A stretch of DNA of 64,000 nt from Alphaproteobacteria bacterium (GTDB lineage: Bacteria > Pseudomonadota > Alphaproteobacteria > SMXS01), in the NCBI GenBank assembly GCA_028284945.1, contig JANQQJ010000009.1:62001-126000 (forward strand), in the 5' to 3' direction. Under the pieces are notes generated by a model. It saw only the letters and a list, made by a program, of their open reading frames with translations, was not told the origin of the DNA and did not search any database. Positions 33,931 through 44,195 of this stretch are shown one piece after another; the first letter of the stretch is position 1; every line of letters begins with the position of its first letter. The position numbers and the translations under genes are program-made.

Positions 33931-35745
33931 ATGGTTTATCCCTGGCTGAAAACATATCCCGAAGGGATCGATTGGAACCAGACGTTCGAGGCACGCCCTG
34001 TCTATGAGGCGCTGGAGGTGGGTGCCGCAGGCTGGCCGGGTAATGTTCATCTGGACTTTCTGGACCGGACATTCACCTTTTCCGACACGCTGAAACTGGC
34101 TAACCGGGCCGCCAAGGGGTTTCAGGCGCTCGGCGTCAAAAAGGGCACAAAGGTCGGGCTGTTTCTGCCCAACTGCCCGCAACAGGTGGCGGCCTATTAC
34201 GGTATTTTGAAAGCCGGCGGCACGGTGGTGAACTACAGCCCGCTCTATTCAGAGCCTGAATTGCTGTATCAGATCGAAGATTCCCAGACCGACATCATGG
34301 TCACGCTCGATCTGGAAGTGCTCTATCCCAAAATGCGCACGCTGCTGGACGAAAGCCGGGTGGAAAAACTGGTTGTCGGCAGCTTGCAGGACATGATGCC
34401 ACGCACCAAGGGGGTCTTGTTCTCGCTGCTGCGCCGCAAGAATATCGCCAAGGTCGACAGTGATGACAGGCACGTCTCCTGGGATACGCTTCTGGACAAT
34501 GACGGCGCCTATCAGCCGGTTGAAATCGATCCGGAAGAGGATTTAGCGATTCTTCAATACACCGGGGGTACCACCGGTACGCCCAAGGGCGCGATGCTGA
34601 GCCACGCCAACGTCTATATCAACGCGCTGCAGAACAAGGTCTGGCTCCAGGGGTTTGAAGAAGGCAAGGAAACAACAATCGGCGCCCTGCCGTTCTTCCA
34701 TGCCTTTGCGATGACGACCATGTTGGTCATGGCCACCATGACCGGGACCCGGATCATCCTGCATCCCCGGTTTGAGCTCGACGACATCGTCCGCGACGTG
34801 ATCCGCAAGAAGCCGACATCCCTGCCCGGGGTGCCAACGATGTTTACCGCGCTTGCAGACCATAAGGACACCAACAAGACCTCATTTGCCTCGCTCAAAT
34901 GGTGCATGTCGGGCGGGGCCCCACTACCCAATGAAGTGCGCGAGCATTTTGAATCAGTCACGGGGGCCAAGATCGTCGAAGGTTATGGCCTGACCGAGAC
35001 GTCACCGACGGCGGCCTGCGGCCTCCACTTCGGCCTTAACAAGAACGGATCGATTGGTCTACCGCTGCCGCAAACCAAGCTGATCATCGTCGACCGAGAA
35101 GACCCGACGCGGATTCTGCCCGTGGGTGAACACGGTGAAATCACCGTTGCAGGACCGCAGGTGATGAAGGGCTACTGGAACCGGGAGGACGCGACAGCAG
35201 AGACCATCGTCGACGGCCGCCTGCGCACCGGTGATGTCGGTTATATGGATGAAGATGGCTACACCTTCATCATCGACCGGATGAAAGACATGATCCTGGT
35301 CGGGGGCTTCAATGTCTATCCACGCTTTGTCGAAGAAGCGATCCACAAGCATCCGGCGGTGAAGGAAGTTACCGTCATCGGTGTGCCTGACGACTATACC
35401 GGGGAAGCGCCCAAGGCGTTTGTCGTATTGAAGGACGGCGAGGGCCCGGTCAGTGCGGAGGAACTCGATACGTTCCTGCGTGAGCATATCGGCAAGCACG
35501 AACTGCCGCGCGAGATCGAGTTCCGCGATGAACTGCCCAAAACCATGGTGGGCAAGCTATCGAAGAAGGAACTGGTCGCCGAAGAAGCAGCCAAGTTGAC
35601 TGAGGATGCGCCGCAGCTGCCTCAGGATGAAGTGGCCGTTGACTCCAATCCCAAGATTGAGGTGGAAGAAGTCGACCTAGCCAGTAGCGAGACAGCCGGG
35701 ACTGACGAAACTGAACCAGAAAAACGCGAGGTTGTTTCCTCGTGA
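33931..35745 (+). CDS. Long-chain acyl-CoA synthetase with acidic tail
   Basis: Adenylates a fatty acid and transfers it to CoA. 604 residues. Seen: YTGGTTGTPKGAMLSHANV (ATP motif), GYGLTETSP, TGDVGYMDEDGY, FIIDRMKDMI, and the catalytic Lys in PKTMVGKLSKKEL. After this the protein continues about 55 residues in an acidic, Ser/Thr/Glu-rich tail not typical of FadD. The stop overlaps the start of the deacetylase gene by 4 bases (GTGA). Confidence 0.92.
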   Translation: MVYPWLKTYPEGIDWNQTFEARPVYEALEVGAAGWPGNVHLDFLDRTFTFSDTLKLANRAAKGFQALGVKKGTKVGLFLPNCPQQVAAYYGILKAGGTVVNYSPLYSEPELLYQIEDSQTDIMVTLDLEVLYPKMRTLLDESRVEKLVVGSLQDMMPRTKGVLFSLLRRKNIAKVDSDDRHVSWDTLLDNDGAYQPVEIDPEEDLAILQYTGGTTGTPKGAMLSHANVYINALQNKVWLQGFEEGKETTIGALPFFHAFAMTTMLVMATMTGTRIILHPRFELDDIVRDVIRKKPTSLPGVPTMFTALADHKDTNKTSFASLKWCMSGGAPLPNEVREHFESVTGAKIVEGYGLTETSPTAACGLHFGLNKNGSIGLPLPQTKLIIVDREDPTRILPVGEHGEITVAGPQVMKGYWNREDATAETIVDGRLRTGDVGYMDEDGYTFIIDRMKDMILVGGFNVYPRFVEEAIHKHPAVKEVTVIGVPDDYTGEAPKAFVVLKDGEGPVSAEELDTFLREHIGKHELPREIEFRDELPKTMVGKLSKKELVAEEAAKLTEDAPQLPQDEVAVDSNPKIEVEEVDLASSETAGTDETEPEKREVVSS

Positions 35746-36677
35746 CCACGCTGCTGGTTTCGCATAATGACTGCCTCTATCACGACACGACACCGGCGCA
35801 TCCGGAGTCGCCGGACCGGTTGCGCGCTGTGCTGCGCGCCCTGGAAGACGAGCAGTTTCAGTATTTGGCGCGTGATGACGCGCCACTCGCGACGGACGAA
35901 CAGATTTTGCGCGCGCATCCGGCTGGCCATATCCAATGGATCGGCGCGTCGGTCGACCGGGCGGCGCAGGAGGATCATGTCTTTCTGGATGCCGATACCG
36001 TCGTGTCGCCCGGATCGTTTCTGGCCGCCCGTCGTGCCGCGGGGGCGGTCTGTCACGCGGTCGGGTCTGTTGCGCTGGGTGAGGCATCGAACGCGTTTTG
36101 CGCCGTCCGGCCACCAGGGCATCATGCGGAACAGACCAAGCCCATGGGCTTTTGCCTGTTCAACAATATCGTGGTTGGCGCGCTCGAGGCGCGAGAGAAA
36201 TACGGGTTGGAGCGCGTCGCCGTCGTCGATTTCGACGTTCATCATGGCAACGGCACCCAGGCGATGTTTGAGCGAGATCCGAAACTGTTCTTCGCGTCGA
36301 CCCACCAGTCACCGCTCTATCCCGGCACCGGTGCCGCAAACGAGCGCGGTGTGGGCAATATTCTGAACGTGCCGCTGGCACCCGGTGGTGACGGTGCGGC
36401 GCTTGAGGCGGCGCTGCGCGATGCGGTAGTTCCAGCACTTGAGGCGTTTGAACCTGATCTGATCATGATTTCTGCCGGATTTGATGGGCATAAGGGTGAC
36501 CCACTGGCCAATTTGAACTACGAAACCGAGGATTTTGGTATAGCAACAGAGCTGCTATGCGAGGCGGCACAGCGCTTGTGTCAGGGGCGTGTCGTCTCTA
36601 CCTTGGAAGGCGGATACAATCTAGGTGACCTCGCTGCCAGCGCGGCGGCGCACGTCGCTGCTTTGATGCGGTACTGA
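35742..36677 (+). CDS. Histone-deacetylase-superfamily amidohydrolase
   Basis: Zinc deacylase of the HDAC/acetylpolyamine amidohydrolase/acetoin-utilisation family. 311 residues, GTG start inside the end of the acyl-CoA ligase gene. Seen: RPPGHHAEQTKPMGFCLFNN, the zinc ligands in VDFDVHHGNGTQ and ISAGFDGHKGD, and the C-terminal catalytic-loop Tyr in LEGGYNL. The coupling to an acyl-CoA ligase is suggestive of acyl-lysine cycling of ligase activity, but the substrate is not determined. Confidence 0.93.
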   Translation: MTTLLVSHNDCLYHDTTPAHPESPDRLRAVLRALEDEQFQYLARDDAPLATDEQILRAHPAGHIQWIGASVDRAAQEDHVFLDADTVVSPGSFLAARRAAGAVCHAVGSVALGEASNAFCAVRPPGHHAEQTKPMGFCLFNNIVVGALEAREKYGLERVAVVDFDVHHGNGTQAMFERDPKLFFASTHQSPLYPGTGAANERGVGNILNVPLAPGGDGAALEAALRDAVVPALEAFEPDLIMISAGFDGHKGDPLANLNYETEDFGIATELLCEAAQRLCQGRVVSTLEGGYNLGDLAASAAAHVAALMRY

Positions 36678-36695
36678 ATAGGGAGAGTGGTGCCG

Positions 36696-36950
36696 ATGGC
36701 GGATCAACCCGCTGAATTACCGGAAGATATTGCTGCCATGACGTTCGAGCAGGCGCTTGCCGAGCTGGAATCCGTGGTCGGTAAGCTCGAAAGCGGGCAG
36801 GTTGGTCTGGAAGAATCGATCGACATGTATACGCGCGGGGCGTTGCTGAAACAGCACTGTGCCGCCAAGTTGGCGGACGCCCAGGCCCGAATTGAGAAGG
36901 TCGTGGTTACAGGCGACAAAATCACCGCAGAACCGGCTGATCTGGGCTAG
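36696..36950 (+). CDS. xseB: Exodeoxyribonuclease VII small subunit
   Basis: 84 residues from ATG 36696, with GGGAGAG about 9 bases upstream (a GTG at 36687 is possible). Helical; typical block MTFEQALAELESVVGKLESG, then EESIDMYTRG. Partner of XseA, which is not in the window. Leads into ispA-dxs, a frequent bacterial order. Confidence 0.94.
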   Translation: MADQPAELPEDIAAMTFEQALAELESVVGKLESGQVGLEESIDMYTRGALLKQHCAAKLADAQARIEKVVVTGDKITAEPADLG

Positions 36951-36958
36951 AGGCCGAC

Positions 36959-37864
36959 TTGACCGCAGCGACCGATATCGCCCTTCTCAGCGAAGAAATG
37001 GGCAAAGTTTCAAAAGCCATTGATGGCGCCCTGGGGCGGATTTTGCCGACGTCGGAAGGTCATGAAGCCCAGCTTTTCGAGGCGATGCGCTATGCATCGC
37101 TGGCTGGTGGCAAGCGGCTTCGGCCGTTTCTGGTTCTTGCCAGCGCCTCGTTGTTTGACGTCCCGACCGAGCGGTCGACCCGGGTCGCCTGTGCGCTGGA
37201 ATGCGTGCATACCTATTCGCTGGTGCATGACGATCTGCCGTGCATGGATGATGACGATTTGCGGCGCGGCATGCCGACCACTCACAAGAAGTTCGATGAA
37301 GCGACGGCGGTACTCGCGGGCGACGCGCTCTTGACCTATGCCTTTGAAATCCTTTCTGATCCGGAGACCCATCACGATCCGCTCGTGCGCGCGGAACTGG
37401 TTCATGCCTTGGCGAAAGAATCAGGCGGCCATGGCATGGCAGGCGGTCAGATGATCGACCTTCTGGCGGCTGATCACGAAATGGACATCGGCGAGGTCAC
37501 GCGGCTGCAGCAGATGAAAACCGGGGCGCTTATCCGGTTTGCCGTTGAAGCGGGCGGTATTATGGGCCGCGCAACGCGGGATCAGTTCCATGCCCTTCAG
37601 AACTATGCGCACGACCTTGGCCTGGCATTCCAGATCGTCGATGATCTGCTTGATGTCGAAGGCTCGGAAGAAGAGATGGGAAAAGCTGTTGGCAAAGACG
37701 CTGACGGTGGCAAAGCAACCTTTGTCTCCCTACTTGGAATAGAACGGGCCAGGACACAGGCCGATATGCTGGCGTCGCAGGCTGTCGTGCACCTGGACAT
37801 ATTTGACGATCGCGCCGAATTGCTGCGGCTATTGCCGCACTTCGTCGTGAACCGGCGTCATTAA
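36959..37864 (+). CDS. ispA: Polyprenyl diphosphate synthase (farnesyl/geranyl)
   Basis: Adds isopentenyl units to build C10-C15 prenyl diphosphates. 301 residues from a TTG at 36959, with no better start nearby (next ATG 36998). Seen: GGKRLRPFLV, first Asp-rich motif DDLPCMDDDDLRRG, KTGALIRF, second motif FQIVDDLLDVEG and the basic KATFVSLLG block. In the cluster xseB-ispA-dxs-tlyA. Confidence 0.93.
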   Translation: MTAATDIALLSEEMGKVSKAIDGALGRILPTSEGHEAQLFEAMRYASLAGGKRLRPFLVLASASLFDVPTERSTRVACALECVHTYSLVHDDLPCMDDDDLRRGMPTTHKKFDEATAVLAGDALLTYAFEILSDPETHHDPLVRAELVHALAKESGGHGMAGGQMIDLLAADHEMDIGEVTRLQQMKTGALIRFAVEAGGIMGRATRDQFHALQNYAHDLGLAFQIVDDLLDVEGSEEEMGKAVGKDADGGKATFVSLLGIERARTQADMLASQAVVHLDIFDDRAELLRLLPHFVVNRRH

Positions 37865-37876
37865 GGGAGGGACACC

Positions 37877-39805
37877 TTGAGTGAACCGACACCATTGCTG
37901 GACACAATCAACAGCCCGGCTGACCTTCGAAAGATAAAGACGAAGGATCTGCGTCAGGTCGCTGATGAGTTGCGGCTGGCAACTATCGATTCCGTATCGC
38001 GTACCGGCGGGCATCTGGGGGCTGGCCTAGGTGTTGTGGAACTGACAACGGCAATCCATCATGTGTTCAACACGCCTGAAGACCGGCTGATCTGGGACGT
38101 CGGGCACCAATGCTATCCGCACAAGATTCTGACCGGCCGCCGTGACCGCATGGATACCCTGCGTCAAGGTGGCGGCATTTCGGGTTTCACCAAACGGGCC
38201 GAGAGCGAATATGACCCGTTTGGCGCGGCACATAGTTCGACGTCGATTTCCGCTGGGTTAGGCATGGCCGTCGCGCGTGATCTGTCGGACGGCGACAACA
38301 ATGTCATCGCCGTTATCGGCGACGGGTCGATGAGCGCCGGCATGGCTTATGAAGCGATGAACAATGCCGGATCGATGGACAAACGGCTGATCGTTATCCT
38401 GAATGATAACGACATGTCGATTGCTCCACCTGTCGGCGCTATGAGTGCCTATTTGGCGCGACTGCTCTCGTCACGATCCTATCTCGGCATTCGCGAGATT
38501 ATGAAGCAGATCGCCAGCGTGTTCCCGCGCTCGATCGAAGCGCGTGCCAAGCGGGTCGAGGAATATGCCCGCGGCATGGCGACGGGCGGTACGCTGTTCG
38601 AAGAGCTGGGTTTCTATTATATCGGCCCGATTGATGGCCATAATCTGGATCATCTGCTGCCGGTTCTGAAGAACGCGCGCGACTCAAATCATGGGCCTGT
38701 GCTGGTTCATGTGGTGACCAAGAAAGGCAAGGGCTACCCGCCGGCAGAGGCGGCCGCCGACAAATATCACGGCGTCTCCAAATTCGACGTGGTCACCGGC
38801 ACCCAGGTCAAGGCCAAGGCCAATGCACCCAGCTACACCAAGGTGTTTGCCGGTGCGTTGATCAAGGAAGCCGAAAAAGACGACAAGATTGTCGCCATTT
38901 CAGCCGCTATGCCGTCCGGCACCGGGCTTGACCTGTTCGGGCAGGCCTATCCGGACCGGTGTTTTGATGTCGGCATTGCCGAGCAACATGGCGTCACTTT
39001 TGCGGCCGGTTTGGCCTCGGAAGGGTACCGGCCCTTTGCGGCGATCTACTCAACGTTCCTACAGCGCGCCTATGACCAGGTGGTCCACGACGTGGCGATC
39101 CAGAAGCTGCCGGTCCGGTTCGCCATTGACCGGGCCGGGCTGGTCGGCGCTGACGGCCCGACCCATGCGGGTTCTTTTGATGTGACCTATCTGTCGACCT
39201 TGCCCGGCTTTGTTGTGATGGCGGCATCGGATGAGGCCGAGCTTGTCCATATGGTGGCAACGGCGGCCCAGCTTGATGACCGCCCCTCTGCATTCCGTTA
39301 TCCGCGTGGGGAAGGCGTTGGCATCGATATGCCCGAAGCCGGCATTCCGTTGGAGATCGGTAAAGGCAGGGTGGTCCGCGAAGGCTCAAGCATTGCCCTG
39401 CTGTCGTTTGGTGGGCGGTTACAGCAGTGTCTGAAAGCGGCTGACTGGCTGGGCGGCCACGGCTTCTCGACCACTGTCGTCGATGCCCGGTTCGCTAAAC
39501 CGCTCGATCATGACCTGATCCGCCGGCTGGCCAAAGAGCATGAAGTTCTGCTGACCCTTGAAGAAGGCGCTATTGGCGGGTTCGGGTCTCATGTGACGCA
39601 TTTCCTCGCCGAGGATGGTTTGCTCGACAAGGGCCTGAAATTGCGCTCGATGGTGCTGCCGGACCGGTTCATCGATCAGGACAAGCCTGATCTGATGTAT
39701 GATGCTGCGGGCCTGAATGCCCCACAGATTGTCGAGAAGGCGTTGGGCACGCTGGGCCTCGATCAGGCCAAGATCGAGGATATTGTCCGCCAGCAGAGCG
39801 CCTGA
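37877..39805 (+). CDS. dxs: 1-deoxy-D-xylulose-5-phosphate synthase
   Basis: Condenses pyruvate and glyceraldehyde 3-phosphate with thiamine diphosphate, the first step of the MEP isoprenoid path. 642 residues. Starts with TTG ([18 protein letters not shown] fits the family) preceded by AAGGGAGGG. Seen: [13 protein letters not shown], ThDP motif [18 protein letters not shown], and transketolase-type [13 protein letters not shown]. Located between ispA and tlyA; the same order is common in bacteria. Confidence 0.96.
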   Translation: MSEPTPLLDTINSPADLRKIKTKDLRQVADELRLATIDSVSRTGGHLGAGLGVVELTTAIHHVFNTPEDRLIWDVGHQCYPHKILTGRRDRMDTLRQGGGISGFTKRAESEYDPFGAAHSSTSISAGLGMAVARDLSDGDNNVIAVIGDGSMSAGMAYEAMNNAGSMDKRLIVILNDNDMSIAPPVGAMSAYLARLLSSRSYLGIREIMKQIASVFPRSIEARAKRVEEYARGMATGGTLFEELGFYYIGPIDGHNLDHLLPVLKNARDSNHGPVLVHVVTKKGKGYPPAEAAADKYHGVSKFDVVTGTQVKAKANAPSYTKVFAGALIKEAEKDDKIVAISAAMPSGTGLDLFGQAYPDRCFDVGIAEQHGVTFAAGLASEGYRPFAAIYSTFLQRAYDQVVHDVAIQKLPVRFAIDRAGLVGADGPTHAGSFDVTYLSTLPGFVVMAASDEAELVHMVATAAQLDDRPSAFRYPRGEGVGIDMPEAGIPLEIGKGRVVREGSSIALLSFGGRLQQCLKAADWLGGHGFSTTVVDARFAKPLDHDLIRRLAKEHEVLLTLEEGAIGGFGSHVTHFLAEDGLLDKGLKLRSMVLPDRFIDQDKPDLMYDAAGLNAPQIVEKALGTLGLDQAKIEDIVRQQSA

Positions 39806-39818
39806 CGGCCACCAATTC

Positions 39819-40559
39819 ATGGCCAAGAAACGCGTCGACGTGCTGCTCGTAGACCGGGGGCTGGCAGAAAGCCGCGCGCGTGCGCAGGCCCTGATCATGG
39901 CGGGTAACGTCTATTCGCAGACCCGGCGGATCGACAAGGCTGGACAGACCCTGGCTGAAGATGCCGACCTGGAGGTCAAAGGCCGCGACCATCCCTGGGT
40001 CAGCCGCGGCGGATTAAAATTGGCGCACGCCATTGATTACTTTGATCTCGATCTTGCTGGGAAGACAGCACTTGATGTCGGCGCGAGTACCGGCGGCTTT
40101 ACGGATGTCGCACTGCATCATGGTGCCGCATTGGTCTATGCGGTCGATGTCGGGCATGGGCAATTGGCCTGGAAGCTTCGTCAGGATGAGCGCGTTGTGG
40201 TGCTGGAAAAAACCAATGCGCGTTACCTGACGGCCGATCAGGTGCCCGAGCCAGTGGACGCAGTGGTCTGCGACGCCAGCTTCATCGGCCTGCAGACGGT
40301 TCTGCCGGCACCCATGGCACTGGCTGGACCTGGTGCCGCGCTAGTCGCGCTAATCAAGCCGCAATTCGAGGTGGGCAAAGGCCAGGTGGGGAAGGGTGGC
40401 GTCGTGCGGGATACGGTCCTTCATGAAGAGGTGTGTAATCGCATCGAGACTTGGCTTGACGGCCTTCCGGACTGGACCGTTACTGGATTGACTGAAAGCC
40501 CTGTTACGGGCCCGGAAGGGAATAGGGAATTCCTGATTGCCGCCAAAAAGTCGCTCTAA
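39819..40559 (+). CDS. tlyA: TlyA-family rRNA 2'-O-methyltransferase/hemolysin
   Basis: 246 residues from ATG 39819; the upstream frame extension overlaps dxs. N-terminal S4 RNA-binding domain (VDVLLVDRGLAESRARAQAL) and FtsJ-like methyltransferase (ALDVGASTGGFTDVALHHGA, VCDASFIGLQTVL, LIKPQFEVG). Members methylate 16S/23S rRNA; older names call them hemolysins. Follows dxs by 13 bases. Confidence 0.9.
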   Translation: MAKKRVDVLLVDRGLAESRARAQALIMAGNVYSQTRRIDKAGQTLAEDADLEVKGRDHPWVSRGGLKLAHAIDYFDLDLAGKTALDVGASTGGFTDVALHHGAALVYAVDVGHGQLAWKLRQDERVVVLEKTNARYLTADQVPEPVDAVVCDASFIGLQTVLPAPMALAGPGAALVALIKPQFEVGKGQVGKGGVVRDTVLHEEVCNRIETWLDGLPDWTVTGLTESPVTGPEGNREFLIAAKKSL

Positions 40560-40619
40560 TCAGGCCGGATTCGCGCATCATGCTTACAAGCATGCAGTTG
40601 GCTGCCTATATTGAAATCG

Positions 40620-41546
40620 ATGATTGTCGCTGAAGCGGTCACCTATGAATATCCGAGCGTCCGGGCGCTGACCGATGTCAGTTTCTCGGTCGAGGCTGGT
40701 GCCATCGTCGCGCTCATCGGGCCCAATGGTGCCGGAAAGACCACGCTGTTGCGGTGTCTCGCGGCTCTTGAACGTCCCTATTCCGGGCACATTACGATCG
40801 ATGGTGTGTCCACCGAGGCGGACCCTCGCGGGGTTCACCGGAAAATCGGGTATCTCTCCGATTTCTTCGGCGTCTATGAGGATTTAACGGTCCGGCAATG
40901 CCTGCATTATGCGGCTATGGCGGGCGGCGTAGAGACCGGCGCCGTTAAAGCTGCCATCAGCCGCACCGCAGAACGTGTCGAACTGGCTGACCGGCTTGAG
41001 ACCGTGGCGGGCACGCTGTCTCGAGGCCTTCGCCAGCGGCTGGGCATCGGGCAGGCCATGATCCATGGTCCCAGCACGTTATTGCTGGACGAGCCAGCAT
41101 CTGGCCTAGACCCTGAAGCACGGCATTCGCTTTCTCAGCTTCTCAAGGGGCTTAGTCAGGAGGGGACGACGTTGATGGTGTCGTCACACATCCTCTCCGA
41201 GTTGGAGGATTATGCCACCGAAGTGATTTTCATTCGCGAGGGACGCCTCGTCCAACACGGGCCGGTGGGTGGCGCAGACGTTGAAACCGTGCGCGTACGG
41301 CTCGATCTGTCGGAGCCTTCAGATCAACTGGTGCAGAGTCTTGAAGCCATGGCCGAGATCACGGTTGATGAGGCCGGGCCTTCTTCAGCGATCATCCGCA
41401 TGCCGGCTGACCCGGAGGTGCGCCAGTCGGTTCTTCAACGGCTGATCAGCGAGGGATTGGCGGTCAGCGGCTTTGCCGTCGAAAAAGAACGGCTGCAGGA
41501 ATCCTACCTGTCCTTCGTCGAAAATCTGGATGAGGGCAAGCCGTGA
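40620..41546 (+). CDS. ABC transporter ATP-binding protein (ABC-2 type)
   Basis: 308 residues from ATG 40620 (a TTG at 40611 is possible). Walker A GPNGAGKTT at about residue 36, signature GTLSRGLRQRLGIGQAM-type LSRGLRQRLG at about 138, Walker B LLLDEPASGLDPEA, and an extended C-terminal domain (about 215-308). The next gene starts with GTG overlapping its stop and encodes the membrane partner. The arrangement fits an exporter; substrate unknown. Confidence 0.92.
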   Translation: MIVAEAVTYEYPSVRALTDVSFSVEAGAIVALIGPNGAGKTTLLRCLAALERPYSGHITIDGVSTEADPRGVHRKIGYLSDFFGVYEDLTVRQCLHYAAMAGGVETGAVKAAISRTAERVELADRLETVAGTLSRGLRQRLGIGQAMIHGPSTLLLDEPASGLDPEARHSLSQLLKGLSQEGTTLMVSSHILSELEDYATEVIFIREGRLVQHGPVGGADVETVRVRLDLSEPSDQLVQSLEAMAEITVDEAGPSSAIIRMPADPEVRQSVLQRLISEGLAVSGFAVEKERLQESYLSFVENLDEGKP

Positions 41547-42880
41547 ACCCGGAAATCAAGCGCAGCGCCTGGGAAGAATTGTCGTTACGACGACTGATCG
41601 CCATGCCGTTGATTTTAGGGGCGATTTTCTCGCTGCCTGCAAGTCTTGGCGGCGGGACGGCGGATCTTGCGGCGGTTCTATTCATCGTGATCACGCTGTT
41701 CTGGGGCACAAGGCAGGCGGCAGACGCGGTGCCTACGGAAGTGTCGGAACGCACCTGGGACTGGCAGCGCCTGTCGACCTTATCAGCCTGGCAATTGACC
41801 TGGGGCAAGCTGTTCGGGTCGACCTTGTTCAGCTGGTATGGCGGGCTGATTTGCCTGATCGTTTTCGTTCTCGGCGATGAACAGCCTGATCTGGTCCGCG
41901 ACGCCTATATCATGGTGATCGCCAGCCTGTTGGCGCAAAGCGTCGCTTTCCTGCTTGGCCTTCAGACGGTGCGGCTGCGTGGCCACCGCACCCGTGTCGG
42001 TACACTGGTCAGTCAGCTCTTTGGCATCGTGATCGGGTTCTGGGCATTGCAGGCAGGTAATGTCTCGGACAGTCTGGCCGTGCTGTCGATGTTCACCGAC
42101 GGGATCACGCCTGCAATCGTTTGGTACGGATTCAGAATCGATCCGGGTCTCTTCGCCAATGTTTCATTAGTCTTGTTCCTGCTGTGGTCGGTGCTGGGCG
42201 GGTGGCGGCTTATGAAGCGGGAGCTACAATATCCGACGCGGCCCTGGGCCTGGCCCGCGTTCACCCTGTTCTGCTGTATCTATGCTGCGGGCCATTTTTC
42301 GCCCGGTGGCGATCTGATCGACCTGTTCGATCTGGATGTCTTCTCCGGCCGTTTGGTGGTGGCGGCCATTGTTTCGGGGCTGCTGACCTATGTAGCGCTG
42401 TTCTGGGAAGACAAGGACCCGGTTCAATTCCGCCGTCTGTTGCGCATGGCTGGTTCTGGCAAATGGGCTGCGGTTCTGGCCAATACGCAGAGCTGGATGG
42501 TGTCCTACGCGCTTACCATATTGATCGTGGTGGTCCTGCTGATCACGGCCAGCACCGGAGAAGTCGGCGGGGTTACCCTATGGGCGGCGATGATCGGGGC
42601 GTTGCTTTTTATGGCCCGTGATATCGCCATCAATCTCTATTTCTGGCTGGCGCCGCGGCCGGGCCGGGCCAATATCAGCACGCTGATTGCTTTGGGCATT
42701 CTCTATTGGGTGTTGCCGATTACCTTCAGCGTAGGGGGTGATGGCAGCCTCTTCCTGTTCTATTCCTTCGCACCGGCAGAGCCGTTCATGGTCTTGGCTG
42801 CGTCTGGCGTGCAGGCAGGCGTTATGGCGTTCGTGGTCATGCAGCGCTGGTCTGCACGGTTCGCCCTTCAGCCGTCCTAG
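41543..42880 (+). CDS. ABC exporter membrane subunit
   Basis: 445 residues, GTG start overlapping the end of the ATPase gene. About ten hydrophobic segments (e.g. AAVLFIVITLFW, VFVLGDEQP flank, LLTYVALFW, ILIVVVLLITAS, LIALGILYWVLPITFSVG). No conserved catalytic motif; assignment as permease rests on membrane content and coupling to the ATPase. Related alphaproteobacterial proteins are uncharacterised. Confidence 0.8.
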   Translation: MNPEIKRSAWEELSLRRLIAMPLILGAIFSLPASLGGGTADLAAVLFIVITLFWGTRQAADAVPTEVSERTWDWQRLSTLSAWQLTWGKLFGSTLFSWYGGLICLIVFVLGDEQPDLVRDAYIMVIASLLAQSVAFLLGLQTVRLRGHRTRVGTLVSQLFGIVIGFWALQAGNVSDSLAVLSMFTDGITPAIVWYGFRIDPGLFANVSLVLFLLWSVLGGWRLMKRELQYPTRPWAWPAFTLFCCIYAAGHFSPGGDLIDLFDLDVFSGRLVVAAIVSGLLTYVALFWEDKDPVQFRRLLRMAGSGKWAAVLANTQSWMVSYALTILIVVVLLITASTGEVGGVTLWAAMIGALLFMARDIAINLYFWLAPRPGRANISTLIALGILYWVLPITFSVGGDGSLFLFYSFAPAEPFMVLAASGVQAGVMAFVVMQRWSARFALQPS

Positions 42881-42883
42881 CCG

Positions 42884-44143
42884 ATGGCCATAGCAACGCT
42901 TGATGTCGAGATCACCGCGATTGGCGGGCAGGGTGACGGTCTGGCCCAAACTGACGCGGGCCTACTTTATGTCCCTCTAACGGTTCCCGGTGATGTCGCC
43001 CGTGTAATACCGGAAGCCAAGAAGGGAGAGGGGCAGGCCGCGCGGCTGGTCGATATCATTCGCTCCTCAGCCGATCGCCGGGAGCCGGCCTGCCGTCACT
43101 TCGGTGCCTGTGGCGGGTGTACCTTGCAGCATCTCTCTGACGGCATCTATGTGGAGTTCAAACGCGGACGGATTGTCGAGGCCCTTGCCCGCCGCGGGTT
43201 GCAGGGCGTTCCGGTTGCCGCCCCGATCCTTGTCCCACCCGGTACCCGGCGGCGGACGCGGTTCAGCGCCAGAACAGGCAATGGCGGTGTGATTCTGGGC
43301 TACAGCCAGCGGGCATCGCATCGGCTGGAAGATGTCTATCAATGCCCGGTGCTGGCACCAGCCCTGGAGGCCTTACTAACCGCGCTTCGAACGGCTCTGG
43401 AACCCATGTTGACCGATCAGGGGCCGATGCAGATAAGTGCTGTCGAGACGGATAGCGGGACAGACCTGGTCTTCGAGGCGAAGGACGAGCCCGGTCTGGA
43501 TATCAGGCGCGAGCTGGCCGACTTTGCTGAATCCGCAGATCTTGCCCGGCTGTCATGGTCCGCCGATGGTTTCACCGAAACCATCGTGCAACGCCGCGTC
43601 CCTGTGATCCGCTTCGGCGACCATCATGTGGCGTTGCCCGCGGGTGCGTTTCTCCAGGCCAGCAAAGAGGCGGAAGAGTGGATGGCGCAGTTTGCGCAGG
43701 ATCATATAAATACCGGGCCGACCGCTGATCTGTTCGCCGGGCTGGGGACGTTTTCTTTCAGGCTGGCCGATAAGGCATCTGTCACAGCATTTGAGACCGA
43801 TGCCGGAATGGTCGACGCGTTGCGTCAGGGCGCGCGGTCAAACAGGCTCGACAAGCTACGGGCGGAGCGGCGTGACCTCTTCCGCGACCCTGTGACACCG
43901 ATGGAACTTGGGGGCTATGAGGCTGTCGTTATCGACCCGCCGCGTGCCGGCGCCAAAGCGCAGAGTAAGGAACTGGCAGAGTCGACGGTGCCGCTGATCG
44001 TCGCCTTTTCCTGCAACCCGAATACTTTTGCCCGTGATGCGCGCATCTTGGTTGATGGGGGGTATCAGCTTGACCTGGTTGTCCCGATCGATCAGTTCCG
44101 CTGGTCGGCCCATGTCGAATTGGCCGCGGTATTCAGGCGCTAA
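42884..44143 (+). CDS. RumA/TrmA-family 23S rRNA (uracil-5-) methyltransferase
   Basis: 419 residues. Seen: N-terminal TRAM-like domain, an Fe-S cysteine set in CRHFGACGGCTLQH plus CPVLAP later, SAM motif ADLFAGLGTFSF, and the catalytic Cys in AFSCNPNTFARDA. The cluster-containing form methylates U1939/U747 in 23S rRNA (RlmD or RlmC), which one being open. Ends before a convergent gap filled by repeats. Confidence 0.9.
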   Translation: MAIATLDVEITAIGGQGDGLAQTDAGLLYVPLTVPGDVARVIPEAKKGEGQAARLVDIIRSSADRREPACRHFGACGGCTLQHLSDGIYVEFKRGRIVEALARRGLQGVPVAAPILVPPGTRRRTRFSARTGNGGVILGYSQRASHRLEDVYQCPVLAPALEALLTALRTALEPMLTDQGPMQISAVETDSGTDLVFEAKDEPGLDIRRELADFAESADLARLSWSADGFTETIVQRRVPVIRFGDHHVALPAGAFLQASKEAEEWMAQFAQDHINTGPTADLFAGLGTFSFRLADKASVTAFETDAGMVDALRQGARSNRLDKLRAERRDLFRDPVTPMELGGYEAVVIDPPRAGAKAQSKELAESTVPLIVAFSCNPNTFARDARILVDGGYQLDLVVPIDQFRWSAHVELAAVFRR

Positions 44144-44195
44144 TTGCTTTGCGCACTTTAGACCAGCAACCTCTGAGCACTCTTACTACTCAGTA

